Shown: positions 1 to 6,774, numbered from the stretch's first letter. The stretch is 9,575 bases of DNA from Chitinophagales bacterium (GCA_023251415.1 JAHEYX010000096.1:1-9575), one strand, 5' to 3'. The notes: generated from the letters alone by a model not told the origin. Numbers and translations are program-made.

Positions 1-249
1 ATAGCGCAAATCCCAATTTTAGCAACCGAACAACCGGAATACAAACGGATTTTGGAAAAGTATAAAATTGGTGTATTGATTAATCCGGAAATTACAAACG
101 CTTATTTTGATGGCTTTGAAAAAGTATTGGCCGGTAATTATACTGCTGCACTGCAAGCCGCCGTAAAAGAATTAAATTGGGATGTTGAAAAGCTGAAATT
201 GAAAAATCTCATGGAAGAATGTGAAAGCCGTGTTCATTCAAAAGTATAA
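1..249 (+). CDS. Probable family-4 glycosyltransferase, C-terminal fragment
   Basis: The frame is open from the first base and ends with TAA at 247-249, so only the last 82 residues are visible. The start of the fragment reads as the nucleotide-sugar-binding half of a GT-B glycosyltransferase: a segment ending in ATEQPEYKRI, then a YKIGVLINPE strand-turn, then a helical tail with a NWDVEKLKLKNLMEE pattern. In GT4 enzymes this region carries the late donor-binding strand ('P-x-I-A-T-E/D-x-P-E') followed by the C-terminal helix that packs back on the N-terminal domain. The acceptor and sugar cannot be told from this fragment. The catalytic EX7E region would lie upstream of the window. Another GT-B family is possible. 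The family call rests on pattern recognition over a short stretch. Confidence 0.6.
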   Translation: MAQIPILATEQPEYKRILEKYKIGVLINPEITNAYFDGFEKVLAGNYTAALQAAVKELNWDVEKLKLKNLMEECESRVHSKV

Positions 250-327
250 GGCCGCTTATTTATTCTAAAGTCCATTAAACTTACACACCATTTAGTGGTC
301 ATACACAAATTAAATCCCCTATTAGTT

Positions 328-2232
328 ATGAAATCATTGACGATTATGCTCATTGCCTGCTTCGGCTTTGTAGTGAATGCTTATGCTTTACTTACACCAA
401 CAGTCGATTCCATTCCGATGAGCGACGGACGAAAATTGGCTGCCGATATTTACATTCCATCAACGCTAACCACTGGTCCGGTTATTTTAATTCAAACACC
501 TTATAATCGCTTGGGATATCGATTGGGCTTGCCGCTTGGCATTCAACAAAATTTGAACACCAGTAATTATATCATCGTGGTAGTGGATTGGCGCGGTTAT
601 TACGGTTCGGCTTCCGCTGCTTATTTAGGAGCGCCTAGTTTGGGAAATGATGGCTACCATTGCGTAGAATGGATTGCTCAACAAAGCTGGTGTGATGGTC
701 ATGTTGGAACCTGGGGCCCATCAGCATTAGGGCGTGTACAGTTTCAAACGGCTAAAACCAATCCGCCTCACCTCACCTGCATTTGCCCTGCAGTAGCTGC
801 ACCACAATACGAATACCAAGAATATTATCCCAATGGCGTATTACGTACAGAATATGTTGATCAATTAGATGCATTAGGTTTTGGCCTTACTCCGGTATTA
901 TTAGCACACCAATCACAAGATGTAGTTTGGAATTATTCGCAAACAATAAATAACTACCCTGATAGTATTCAAGTGCCTTGTTTGATGATTGGCGGTTGGT
1001 ACGATCATACCATTCAATTTATGCTTCCTTTTTTTAACGAACTCCAAACCCAATCACCGGTGGCAGTTCGTGCACAACACAAATTGATTATGGGTCCTTG
1101 GGTGCATGGTGGACATGGTACAGCGCAGGTAGGAACAGCATTGCAAGGGCAACTGAGTTATCCAAATGCCTTGGATTGGGACGATTCATTAGCCTTGCGT
1201 TTCTTTGATTATTATTTACGCGGTGCAAACAACAATTGGCCAAATGAAGCAAGTGTGTTGTATTATCAAATGGGTGAGGACAATTGGAAAACTGCTACCA
1301 ATACTTCCTTCTCTACTAGTGCAGTTAATTTTTATTTGAATCAAAACAAGGAACTAACTACTACCTTGCCAACTAACACTAGCGGTCAGTTGAGTTATGT
1401 GTATGATCCGAACAATCCTTCACCAACAATCGGTGGACCAACCTTGCGCAACGATTTGCAACAAGGACCATACGATCAAAGTAGTGCCGTTGAAAGTAGA
1501 AACGATATTTTAGTTTTTTCAACGCCTGTACTCACACAAAACGCCGTAATGAAAGGATCGGCTATAGTTCATTTAAAAGTAGCCAGTAATAAATTCGATA
1601 CCGATTTTGATGTTCGATTAACCGATGTTTATCCCGACGGACGTTCGATGTTGGTGAATCACGGAGCTTTTAGAATGCGCTTTCGTAATGGTACTGCTGC
1701 CACAGATACGGCTCACTTGCAACCCAATCAACTGTACGATTGCATTATAACTTTGCCTGCCAGTTGCATTACTTTTTTAGCCGGGCATCAAATTCGATTG
1801 GATGTGAGCTCTTCCAACTATCCGGCTTTTAATAGAAATAGCAATACCGGCAAAGCGCCTTATCCCGGAAATTCCATCGACAGCTTGTTGAACCCGCAAG
1901 TGGCTACTAACCAAGTGTACTGTAATGCCACTGCGGCATCTTTCATAACACTTCCACTCGAAAACTTTCAGTTGAGTGTCAATGAAATTAAAAGCAACAA
2001 TCCATTAACTCTTACGCCTAATCCTGTACAGGCTGTGCTGCAATTGAATAACCAATTGGAAGGGAATTACGAAATAAATATCTATAGCATGAATGGTAGT
2101 TTAGTATTGTCAAAGCCAATAAATCAATCGGCAACCATTAATATCGAACACTTAAATGCCGGTACCTATCTGGTTGAATCAAAAAATAAAGCATCCAATT
2201 TAATTAGCGTTGCTAAATTTCAAAAATTGTAA
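328..2232 (+). CDS. Secreted X-Pro dipeptidyl-peptidase/CocE-type (S15) serine hydrolase with T9SS sorting domain
   Basis: This is a 634-residue alpha/beta hydrolase of the peptidase S15/CocE family, whose members cleave X-Pro peptides or esters and amides. The frame opens at a GTG at 295, but the ATG at 328 is preferred because it begins directly with a signal peptide (residues 1-20, cut after NAYA). Visible family marks are TPYNR at about 58-62 (oxyanion-hole Tyr59), the nucleophile elbow GTWGPSALG with Ser132, GGWYD with Asp226 and GPWVH with His260, so the triad looks complete. Residues about 393-545 match the beta-rich C-terminal jelly roll of the family. Residues about 556-634 form a type-A T9SS sorting domain with TPNPVQ near 563 and LNAGTYLV near the end, so the enzyme should cross the outer membrane and be released or anchored at the surface. 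The substrate cannot be assigned. The gene lies 78 bp after the glycosyltransferase and ends 7 bp from a convergent gene. Confidence 0.9.
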   Translation: MKSLTIMLIACFGFVVNAYALLTPTVDSIPMSDGRKLAADIYIPSTLTTGPVILIQTPYNRLGYRLGLPLGIQQNLNTSNYIIVVVDWRGYYGSASAAYLGAPSLGNDGYHCVEWIAQQSWCDGHVGTWGPSALGRVQFQTAKTNPPHLTCICPAVAAPQYEYQEYYPNGVLRTEYVDQLDALGFGLTPVLLAHQSQDVVWNYSQTINNYPDSIQVPCLMIGGWYDHTIQFMLPFFNELQTQSPVAVRAQHKLIMGPWVHGGHGTAQVGTALQGQLSYPNALDWDDSLALRFFDYYLRGANNNWPNEASVLYYQMGEDNWKTATNTSFSTSAVNFYLNQNKELTTTLPTNTSGQLSYVYDPNNPSPTIGGPTLRNDLQQGPYDQSSAVESRNDILVFSTPVLTQNAVMKGSAIVHLKVASNKFDTDFDVRLTDVYPDGRSMLVNHGAFRMRFRNGTAATDTAHLQPNQLYDCIITLPASCITFLAGHQIRLDVSSSNYPAFNRNSNTGKAPYPGNSIDSLLNPQVATNQVYCNATAASFITLPLENFQLSVNEIKSNNPLTLTPNPVQAVLQLNNQLEGNYEINIYSMNGSLVLSKPINQSATINIEHLNAGTYLVESKNKASNLISVAKFQKL

Positions 2233-2239
2233 TATACTG

Positions 2240-2980
2240 CTAAGCTAACCAGGAAAATAATTTTGATTTTACTGCTTGATACAACCTACTTGTATAGGAG
2301 CTGGCAACAGTATAATAAGTTACTGTTTTATGTTTTAATGGTGGCAGAACCAAAGGCAATTTTAAGCGTGGAACCACAGGCCTGTAGTTAAACAAGCTAA
2401 TTTGAAATTGTTTAAAATCAATAGTTACAAGCCAATCTAGCGGATTGATTTCAGGAAAGTAGGGAATCGCACCTGCAATGCGAATTTCATTAAATGGATT
2501 AACATTTGGATGTAGCTGCCAATCAATAGTAGTGTTTTTTGTGGTAGAAGTAAGTTCTGGGGTATCTACTTTTTCAGGAATGTTAGCAGATGTGTTTAGG
2601 GCTAAAGTATCATTCGTTTTAGAATGGCTAAGCGTTTGGTTTATTTCTACAGTTTTGGTTCCGCTGACTAAAGATTTGCAGGCCGTCAATACTTGAAAAG
2701 AAAGTAAGGAAGCAGCAATCCATTTCCAAGAAGAAAAGGTAGCTTGTCGTGGAGCCGGAATTAAATCACGATGTAATTGTGATGCACGCACGCGACCACA
2801 AACTTCTGATTTGCTTTTTTTAAAGTAAGCAATAATTTCAGCATCACTTAGTATCGAAAAATCTATTACGGTTTTTTGGCATAAATCGCAAAACCTACCA
2901 CGTTCTACCACATGCATTTCTTCCCAGTTTTCGGAACAAGGTTTAGGAATTTCCAGTTGTATTTTTTTAGCTTTAAACAT
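2240..2980 (-). CDS. Unknown protein with four-Cys N-terminal module and one membrane segment
   Basis: The product has 246 residues and I cannot assign a function. Residues 8-70 form a module familiar from many Bacteroidota proteins: IPKPCSENW, then GRFCDLCQKTVIDFS, then SDAEIIAYF, then EVCGR. Its four cysteines are C15, C31, C34 and C61, a spacing that would suit one bound metal ion (an inference). A hydrophobic stretch at about 84-101 (WKWIAASLLSFQVLTAC) should be a membrane segment, which would put the Cys module in the cytoplasm and the rest in the periplasm. The segment ends in LTAC, which resembles a lipobox, but it is too far from the N terminus for a normal lipoprotein signal. Residues 102-246 are Ser/Thr-rich and then Pro/aromatic-rich with no domain I recognise. 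The ATG lies 2 bp after the stop of the upstream gene, so the two are almost certainly one transcript. In other proteins this module precedes TonB-like or carboxypeptidase-regulatory-like domains, which I do not see here. Confidence 0.8.
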   Translation of the reverse strand: MFKAKKIQLEIPKPCSENWEEMHVVERGRFCDLCQKTVIDFSILSDAEIIAYFKKSKSEVCGRVRASQLHRDLIPAPRQATFSSWKWIAASLLSFQVLTACKSLVSGTKTVEINQTLSHSKTNDTLALNTSANIPEKVDTPELTSTTKNTTIDWQLHPNVNPFNEIRIAGAIPYFPEINPLDWLVTIDFKQFQISLFNYRPVVPRLKLPLVLPPLKHKTVTYYTVASSYTSRLYQAVKSKLFSWLA

Positions 2981-2982
2981 GT

Positions 2983-3660
2983 TTACAACGAACGGTTTGG
3001 AATGGATTTATACGCATAACGCTTTTCAGTAGTAAAAATTGCCATCCAACACAATTGATTTAAATTAGATTGTTTAGCAGGTGGTAAATCAGGAATGCGC
3101 TTGTATAAGTGAGCGGTATGCTTTATTACCACACGTATGGTATAAGCTGGAATCGGAAAGCGTTGTATTTTTTCGAGCACTTCAAAGAAAGACATTTTTA
3201 CAATGCTTGAATCCGGTTTTGAAGAGTTTGAAATGAAGTAAAAATCGAGGCTAATATTTTTAGACTTTATTGTTGCAAGATATTTTTGATAATCACTTGT
3301 GCTTATGCAATTGTATAAGGTTTGGCAATTTGTAGTTGTAGTAAAACAATAGTCCGTTAACAGTCTATTATTTATGTCTTCAGTAGCAATAAACTGAGCA
3401 CTTCCATTTACAAGTTCGTATTTTAGGGGCAATTGATTTAAAGCTGCCAAGTCATTGAGCATAGTTTGAATCAAGCTGTCATTTACTACTACAGCAGTTT
3501 TTGAAGTGTCGGGGTAAGTGCCAATAGCTAACAAAATGGTATCATCGGCAGTAGTAATTGTTGCAGCAGCCGGTAAAAAAGCACCAACACAAGTAACAAA
3601 AACAAGCAATGTTTTTAACTTTAATGGAAGCTGTATTTTTGAGTTGAATATAAGTTGCAT
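2983..3660 (-). CDS. Secreted protein of unknown function
   Basis: The product has 225 residues and belongs to no family I recognise. Residues 1-33 look like a Sec signal peptide: a long n-region with Lys8, Lys14 and Lys16, a hydrophobic core LLVFVTCVGAFLP, and a likely cut after AAA at 31-33. The mature part has four cysteines (C105, C112, C118, C204). Three are clustered between 105 and 118, so disulphides are possible after export. There is no second membrane segment, no lipobox at the signal cleavage site and no T9SS tail. The C-terminal third is basic (KHTAHLYKR, TTEKRYAYK). The stop codon lies 2 bp before the ATG of the four-Cys membrane protein, which suggests coupled translation and a shared role. 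The gene starts about 77 bp downstream (on the minus strand) of the terminator of the preceding unit, so it probably has its own promoter, though I found no clear box. Confidence 0.75.
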   Translation of the reverse strand: MQLIFNSKIQLPLKLKTLLVFVTCVGAFLPAAATITTADDTILLAIGTYPDTSKTAVVVNDSLIQTMLNDLAALNQLPLKYELVNGSAQFIATEDINNRLLTDYCFTTTTNCQTLYNCISTSDYQKYLATIKSKNISLDFYFISNSSKPDSSIVKMSFFEVLEKIQRFPIPAYTIRVVIKHTAHLYKRIPDLPPAKQSNLNQLCWMAIFTTEKRYAYKSIPNRSL

Positions 3661-3730
3661 AAGCTAATTACCGACTTTATTCGAATGTAAAGCGAATTCA
3701 GCAAACAAGGTGATTTTTAATTTATTTTAA

Positions 3731-3769
3731 CATAAAAAAAGCCCCTTATTTACAAAATAAAGGGCTTTT
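3731..3769 (-). terminator. Intrinsic terminator closing the 4848-3788 minus-strand unit
   Basis: The inverted repeat arms are 3737-3751 and 3755-3769 (15 bp each, 3-nt loop). The core is GCCC/GGGC, flanked by A/T pairs. The one imperfect position is a C-A mismatch if read as + strand RNA but a G-U wobble if read as - strand RNA. On the minus strand the hairpin runs straight into a seven-T tract (the A run at 3734-3740), while on the plus strand only four T follow. Both facts say it terminates leftward transcription from the gene ending at 3788, whose stop codon lies 18 bp upstream of the hairpin. It separates that gene from the next minus-strand unit starting at 3660. Confidence 0.88.
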
Positions 3770-3787
3770 AAAACAAGCGAATACACT

Positions 3788-4306
3788 TTACGAAGCAAGC
3801 GCTTCAATTTCTGTTTTACGCCATGCATCGCCGGTATTCAATACTTCGGTGCTGTTCATTTTAATGTTTAAAAACAATTGCAATTTATAAGCAGTCATCC
3901 ATTTTATTCCGGTATCAATAATGCCTTGCATTAAATTGAACGAATTGCTTGGATCCCAAGGTAAATGCACTTGCATGGTGCTTAAATCTTCCTCTTTAAT
4001 GCTGGCAAAAAGGGTTTTAGCCAATTCAATTTGCGTATCCATGGCTGCAGGTATTTCTGCCAAAGTCAGGTGATGGGTGCTGGCACTTAATGCTGTAAAA
4101 TAAGTTTTAAAATCACGGTCATCGGTTTTTAACCAAAATCCTAAAATGCTGGTATCTGCAGTGCATAAGTAGCGACAAAGCTCAATATTACTGCGCACGC
4201 CTTCTTTCGGACGGAATTCAGCAAACTCGGGGCTGATTTTTGTCGAAAGGCGTTTTACAATTAGCATTTCTTTTACAAGACTGTTTAACAAGGCATCTTT
4301 TAACAT
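3788..4306 (-). CDS. DinB-like four-helix protein
   Basis: The product has 172 residues, is all-helical in appearance, and has no signal peptide or membrane segment, so it is probably cytoplasmic. The order of helices fits the DinB/YfiT-like fold: an N-terminal helix (LKDALLNSLVKEM), a segment RPKEGVRSNIELCRYL at 32-47 matching the 'P...g.rs..e...Hl' part, a middle helix with THH at 77-79, and a late helix IKWMTAYKLQLFLNIK at 134-149 that sits where the family has 'H-x3-H-R-x-Q'. In this protein those positions read W136 and Y140-K-L-Q, so the usual His ligands are missing. Known DinB-fold proteins include metal-dependent thiol transferases and many of unknown role. No reaction can be assigned here. 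It lies 26 bp downstream of the membrane-anchored protein at 4333-4848 and is the last gene before a terminator. Confidence 0.65.
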   Translation of the reverse strand: MLKDALLNSLVKEMLIVKRLSTKISPEFAEFRPKEGVRSNIELCRYLCTADTSILGFWLKTDDRDFKTYFTALSASTHHLTLAEIPAAMDTQIELAKTLFASIKEEDLSTMQVHLPWDPSNSFNLMQGIIDTGIKWMTAYKLQLFLNIKMNSTEVLNTGDAWRKTEIEALAS

Positions 4307-4332
4307 GTTGACGTTGCGTTTAGTGGTTATAA

Positions 4333-4848
4333 TTAAAATATAAATTTAGCTTCTGCTTTAATGGCTTCTAAAGTGGTTTGTGTAGGTAAAACACCATCCA
4401 ATTCATTCAAGTATTCTAATAAGGCTCTGCTCAACTCCTTTGCCGGTATGTTTGGCGAAATATTCATCCCCAACTTGTTAATAGTCATTATCATTTCTTC
4501 CTTGGTGCTTCTAACACGTGCCCATAATTCATTGCTTACATAAATTTGTTGCGAAACATTATGATCAAATTCCAGCCGTATTTGATTGGTCATTAACAAT
4601 TGCAATTCAGCCACTGTCATAGATGGGGTGCGCAACTGCGAATTCAAATGAAACAAATCGATACGTTCCATCAATAAAGCCAAGCGTTCATATGCTTGTA
4701 GACGAATAGGGGTGGTAATGTGCTTGGTGTTTTCCTTTAATTTAAGTTCCTGTTCTTTTAATTGCGCCTTTAAAAGACTGGAAATCAAGGCCCATGAAGT
4801 GGCTAAAACAATTAATGCCGGAATGGTGTACTTCAAAATTTCTAACAT
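4333..4848 (-). CDS. Membrane-anchored conserved Bacteroidota protein (probably DUF7935 family)
   Basis: The product has 171 residues. A single membrane segment lies at about 5-25 (LKYTIPALIVLATSWALI) and is followed by a charged helix (KAQLKEQELKLKENTK) that is probably coiled coil. The soluble part shows the marks of a conserved Bacteroidota family: PIRLQAYERLALLMERI at 47-63, where RLQAYERL is the most telling piece, and a stretch from about 92 to 105 containing FDHNVSQQIYVS, followed by W109. I link it to the family catalogued as DUF7935 from memory, and the function of that family is not known to me. With a short N terminus ahead of the membrane segment the bulk is most likely cytoplasmic. 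It is the first gene of a two-gene minus-strand unit with the DinB-like gene and is divergent from tatA across a 222-bp gap. Confidence 0.7.
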   Translation of the reverse strand: MLEILKYTIPALIVLATSWALISSLLKAQLKEQELKLKENTKHITTPIRLQAYERLALLMERIDLFHLNSQLRTPSMTVAELQLLMTNQIRLEFDHNVSQQIYVSNELWARVRSTKEEMIMTINKLGMNISPNIPAKELSRALLEYLNELDGVLPTQTTLEAIKAEAKFIF

Positions 4849-4941
4849 AGAGGATTCATTTTTAAAAGGTAAAAGTAGAATGAAAAAATCAATAATACTG
4901 TGATTCGACCGTCCTTGTTACATTTCTTTTCACAAATTTTT

Positions 4942-4965
4942 AAGAACTTGCACAGTAAGCTTCTT
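4942..4965. repeat. Imperfect inverted repeat in divergent promoter region
   Basis: AAGAACTT (4942-4949) and AAGCTTCTT (4957-4965) pair over 8 bp with one bulged C and a 7-nt loop. It is AT-rich and not followed by a T run, so it is not a terminator. It lies about 34 bp before the tatA -7 box. It could be an operator or chance. Confidence 0.3.
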
Positions 4966-4998
4966 GAAGGGATTAACTGCTATTTCCTGATTATTTAT

Positions 4999-5006
4999 TA
5001 TCTTTG
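4999..5006 (+). promoter_or_regulatory. Putative Bacteroidota -7 promoter box for tatA
   Basis: TATCTTTG matches the Bacteroidota sigma-ABfr -7 consensus TAnnTTTG exactly. It lies 64 bp ahead of the tatA ATG, which would give a leader of roughly 58 nt. No clear TTTG is seen at the usual -33 distance; the nearest, TTG at 4964-4966, is too far away. The call therefore rests on one box plus its position in the divergent gap. Confidence 0.45.
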
Positions 5007-5070
5007 AGGACTTTTTTACTAACTATGGTTGTTTGAAAAGCACAAATGACCGAATTTAAATTGTTGAATC

Positions 5071-5286
5071 ATGAACGTTTTATCTTTTATTTTATTAGCA
5101 ATGCCGGGAGGTAGTGAATGGATTTTAATATTCTTAGCAGTAGTTTTATTGTTCGGAGGAAAAAAAATACCTGAATTAATGCGCGGAATTGGTAAAGGTA
5201 TTCGTGAATTTAACGATGCTAAAAACAGTGTTAAAAAAGAAATAGAAGACGGCATGAACGATACGTCTGCTGATACTAAGAAATAA
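5071..5286 (+). CDS. tatA: Twin-arginine translocase subunit TatA/TatE type
   Basis: The product has 71 residues and is the pore-forming component of the Tat system, which moves folded proteins across the inner membrane together with TatC (and TatB where present). The layout is canonical: a membrane helix at about 16-29, with Glu16 at the place of the conserved polar residue near the helix start, then the hinge FGGKKIPEL at 28-36 with the family FG pair, then an amphipathic helix (MRGIGKGIREFNDAKNSVKKEI) and a short charged tail. The ATG at 5071 gives an extra ten residues before MPGGSEW; the ATG at 5101 would give a tighter 61-residue form. I keep 5071 because Bacteroidota TatA proteins often carry a short N-terminal leader of this kind. 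It heads the run tatA-gatA-lytic transglycosylase-maeB. No tatC is in the window. Confidence 0.93.
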   Translation: MNVLSFILLAMPGGSEWILIFLAVVLLFGGKKIPELMRGIGKGIREFNDAKNSVKKEIEDGMNDTSADTKK

Positions 5287-5337
5287 GTGTCAGCTTTTAC
5301 TTGCTTTCTATTTTTCCGGATTTAAACCCTACGTCTA

Positions 5338-6774
5338 TTGAAAACCTATCCTTCTATAGCTGCGATACAAGCTGCTGTGCGCGCCGGTGAAACTACATGT
5401 GTTGCTACAGTACAAGCTTATCTTGATCGTATTCAAGCACATCAAAACTTAAATGCTTTCTTGGAAACTTTTGACCAAGAGGCTTTAACGCGTGCTGCTC
5501 AAATTGATGCAAAAATCAAAGCCGGTAACGCCGGTGCTTTAGCAGGTGCCGTTATTGCCATTAAAGATGTTTTGTGTTATGAAGGTCATAAAGTATCTGC
5601 CTCTTCTAAAATATTAGAAAATTTTGAGTCTTTATTTACTGCAACCTGTGTACAACGTTTGTTAGACGCCGATGCCATTCTGATTGGTCGTACCAATTGT
5701 GATGAATTTGCTATGGGCAGCAGTAATGAAAATTCGGCTTTTGGAAAGGTATTGAATGCACAAGACCCAACCAAAGTACCGGGAGGCTCCAGTGGCGGCT
5801 CTGCGGTTGCTGTTCAAGCTGATTTATGTATTGCCTCCTTAGGTACCGACACCGGAGGTTCTGTTCGTCAACCGGCTTCATTTTGCGGTATAGTGGGCAT
5901 GAAACCTACTTATGGTCGTATATCTAGAAACGGTGTCATCGCTTATGCTTCTTCCTTTGATCAAGTGGGGGTTTTTACAAAATCAATTGCTGATGCCGCC
6001 CTTCTAATTCATGTAATGAGTGGAGCTGATGAAATGGACAGTACCACTTCTGAAAAAAACGCTTCTCCGGCTACTATTCGGGCTACTTCGCTTAATCAAA
6101 AACGCATTGCTTACTTTCCTTCTTTTTTAGATACCCCCGGTATTGATAACGAAATTAAAGCAGCATTTAATCAATTATTGGAATCGGCAAAAGCTGCCGG
6201 TGCCATTGTAGAACCGGTTGTGTTTGATAAATTGGATTATTTGATTCCGGCTTATTATGTACTAACTACTGCCGAAGCCTCCAGTAATTTGGCACGCTAC
6301 GACGGTGTTCATTATGGCTATCGCAGCCCACAAGCAGTCGATTTAGAAAGCGTTTATCGCAAGTCACGCTCCGAAGGTTTTGGAGCAGAAGTTAAACGCC
6401 GTATCATGCTCGGTACTTTTGTGTTGAGTGAAGGATTTTACGATGCCTATTATACCCAAGCCCAACGTGTGCGCCGCATTGTGAAGGATGAAATGGATGC
6501 CATTTTTGATAAATATGATTTAATTCTTACGCCTACTACACCTACTACAGCCTTTGGATTTGGCGATAAAAAAGATCCAATTGCCATGTATTTAAATGAT
6601 ATTTATACGGTGTTATGCAATTTAGTTGGTTTACCGGGCATTTCTATTCCATTAGCAAATCACAGTAATGGCTTACCTTTTGGGGTTCAGTTGATTACCC
6701 AACGTTTTCAGGAAGAACAATTATTTGCCTTCTCTCAGGCGATTTCCAACTGTACGCAAACCCCAGTTACCTAA
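5338..6774 (+). CDS. gatA: Asp-tRNA(Asn)/Glu-tRNA(Gln) amidotransferase subunit A
   Basis: This is the amidase-signature subunit of GatCAB, which releases ammonia from glutamine and feeds it to mischarged Glu-tRNA(Gln) or Asp-tRNA(Asn) bound by GatB. The product has 478 residues, normal for GatA. The Ser-cisSer-Lys triad is intact: Lys76 (AIKDVL), Ser151 in GGSSGGS and Ser175 in TDTGGSVRQPAS. The spacings of 75 and 24 residues are exactly those of the family. MKPTYGRIS and the late PGISIPLA and GLPFGVQLI motifs are also present. The start is TTG at 5338: an in-frame TAA at 5323 excludes anything much further upstream, no in-frame ATG lies between, and the resulting N terminus (MKTYPSIAAIQAAV) aligns with normal GatA beginnings. 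It starts 51 bp after tatA and ends 4 bp before the transglycosylase start. gatB and gatC are not here; the subunits are often scattered in Bacteroidota. Confidence 0.96.
   Translation: MKTYPSIAAIQAAVRAGETTCVATVQAYLDRIQAHQNLNAFLETFDQEALTRAAQIDAKIKAGNAGALAGAVIAIKDVLCYEGHKVSASSKILENFESLFTATCVQRLLDADAILIGRTNCDEFAMGSSNENSAFGKVLNAQDPTKVPGGSSGGSAVAVQADLCIASLGTDTGGSVRQPASFCGIVGMKPTYGRISRNGVIAYASSFDQVGVFTKSIADAALLIHVMSGADEMDSTTSEKNASPATIRATSLNQKRIAYFPSFLDTPGIDNEIKAAFNQLLESAKAAGAIVEPVVFDKLDYLIPAYYVLTTAEASSNLARYDGVHYGYRSPQAVDLESVYRKSRSEGFGAEVKRRIMLGTFVLSEGFYDAYYTQAQRVRRIVKDEMDAIFDKYDLILTPTTPTTAFGFGDKKDPIAMYLNDIYTVLCNLVGLPGISIPLANHSNGLPFGVQLITQRFQEEQLFAFSQAISNCTQTPVT

Larger units (their letters stand above)
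4849..5070. other. Divergent intergenic region between minus-strand pair and tatA run
   Basis: These 222 bp are the longest gene-free stretch in the window and must hold promoters for both directions. On the + strand there is a good -7 type box at 4999-5006. For the minus strand the best candidate is only near-consensus: CAAATTTT at 4933-4940, which reads AAAATTTG on the minus strand, one base from TAnnTTTG, and has no -33 partner. An imperfect 8-bp hairpin lies at 4942-4965. I see no convincing coding frame here. Confidence 0.6.

Noticed and set aside
295..327. GTG start for the S15-type hydrolase at 295
   Set aside because: It would add 11 residues in front of a well-formed signal peptide that begins exactly at the ATG at 328.
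2478..2696. 72-residue plus-strand open frame inside the four-Cys gene
   Set aside because: It lies opposite the low-complexity Ser/Thr-rich part of a better supported gene and shows no family signal.
3660..3730. Promoter for the 3660-2240 minus-strand pair
   Set aside because: A TTTG and a TACATTCG can be found on the minus strand, but the spacing (about 12 bp) is too short and the second box has a mismatch in its key part.
5019..5255. 78-residue minus-strand open frame across tatA
   Set aside because: It is antisense to a clearly recognised tatA, and its composition is what the reverse of that gene gives. No domain is visible.
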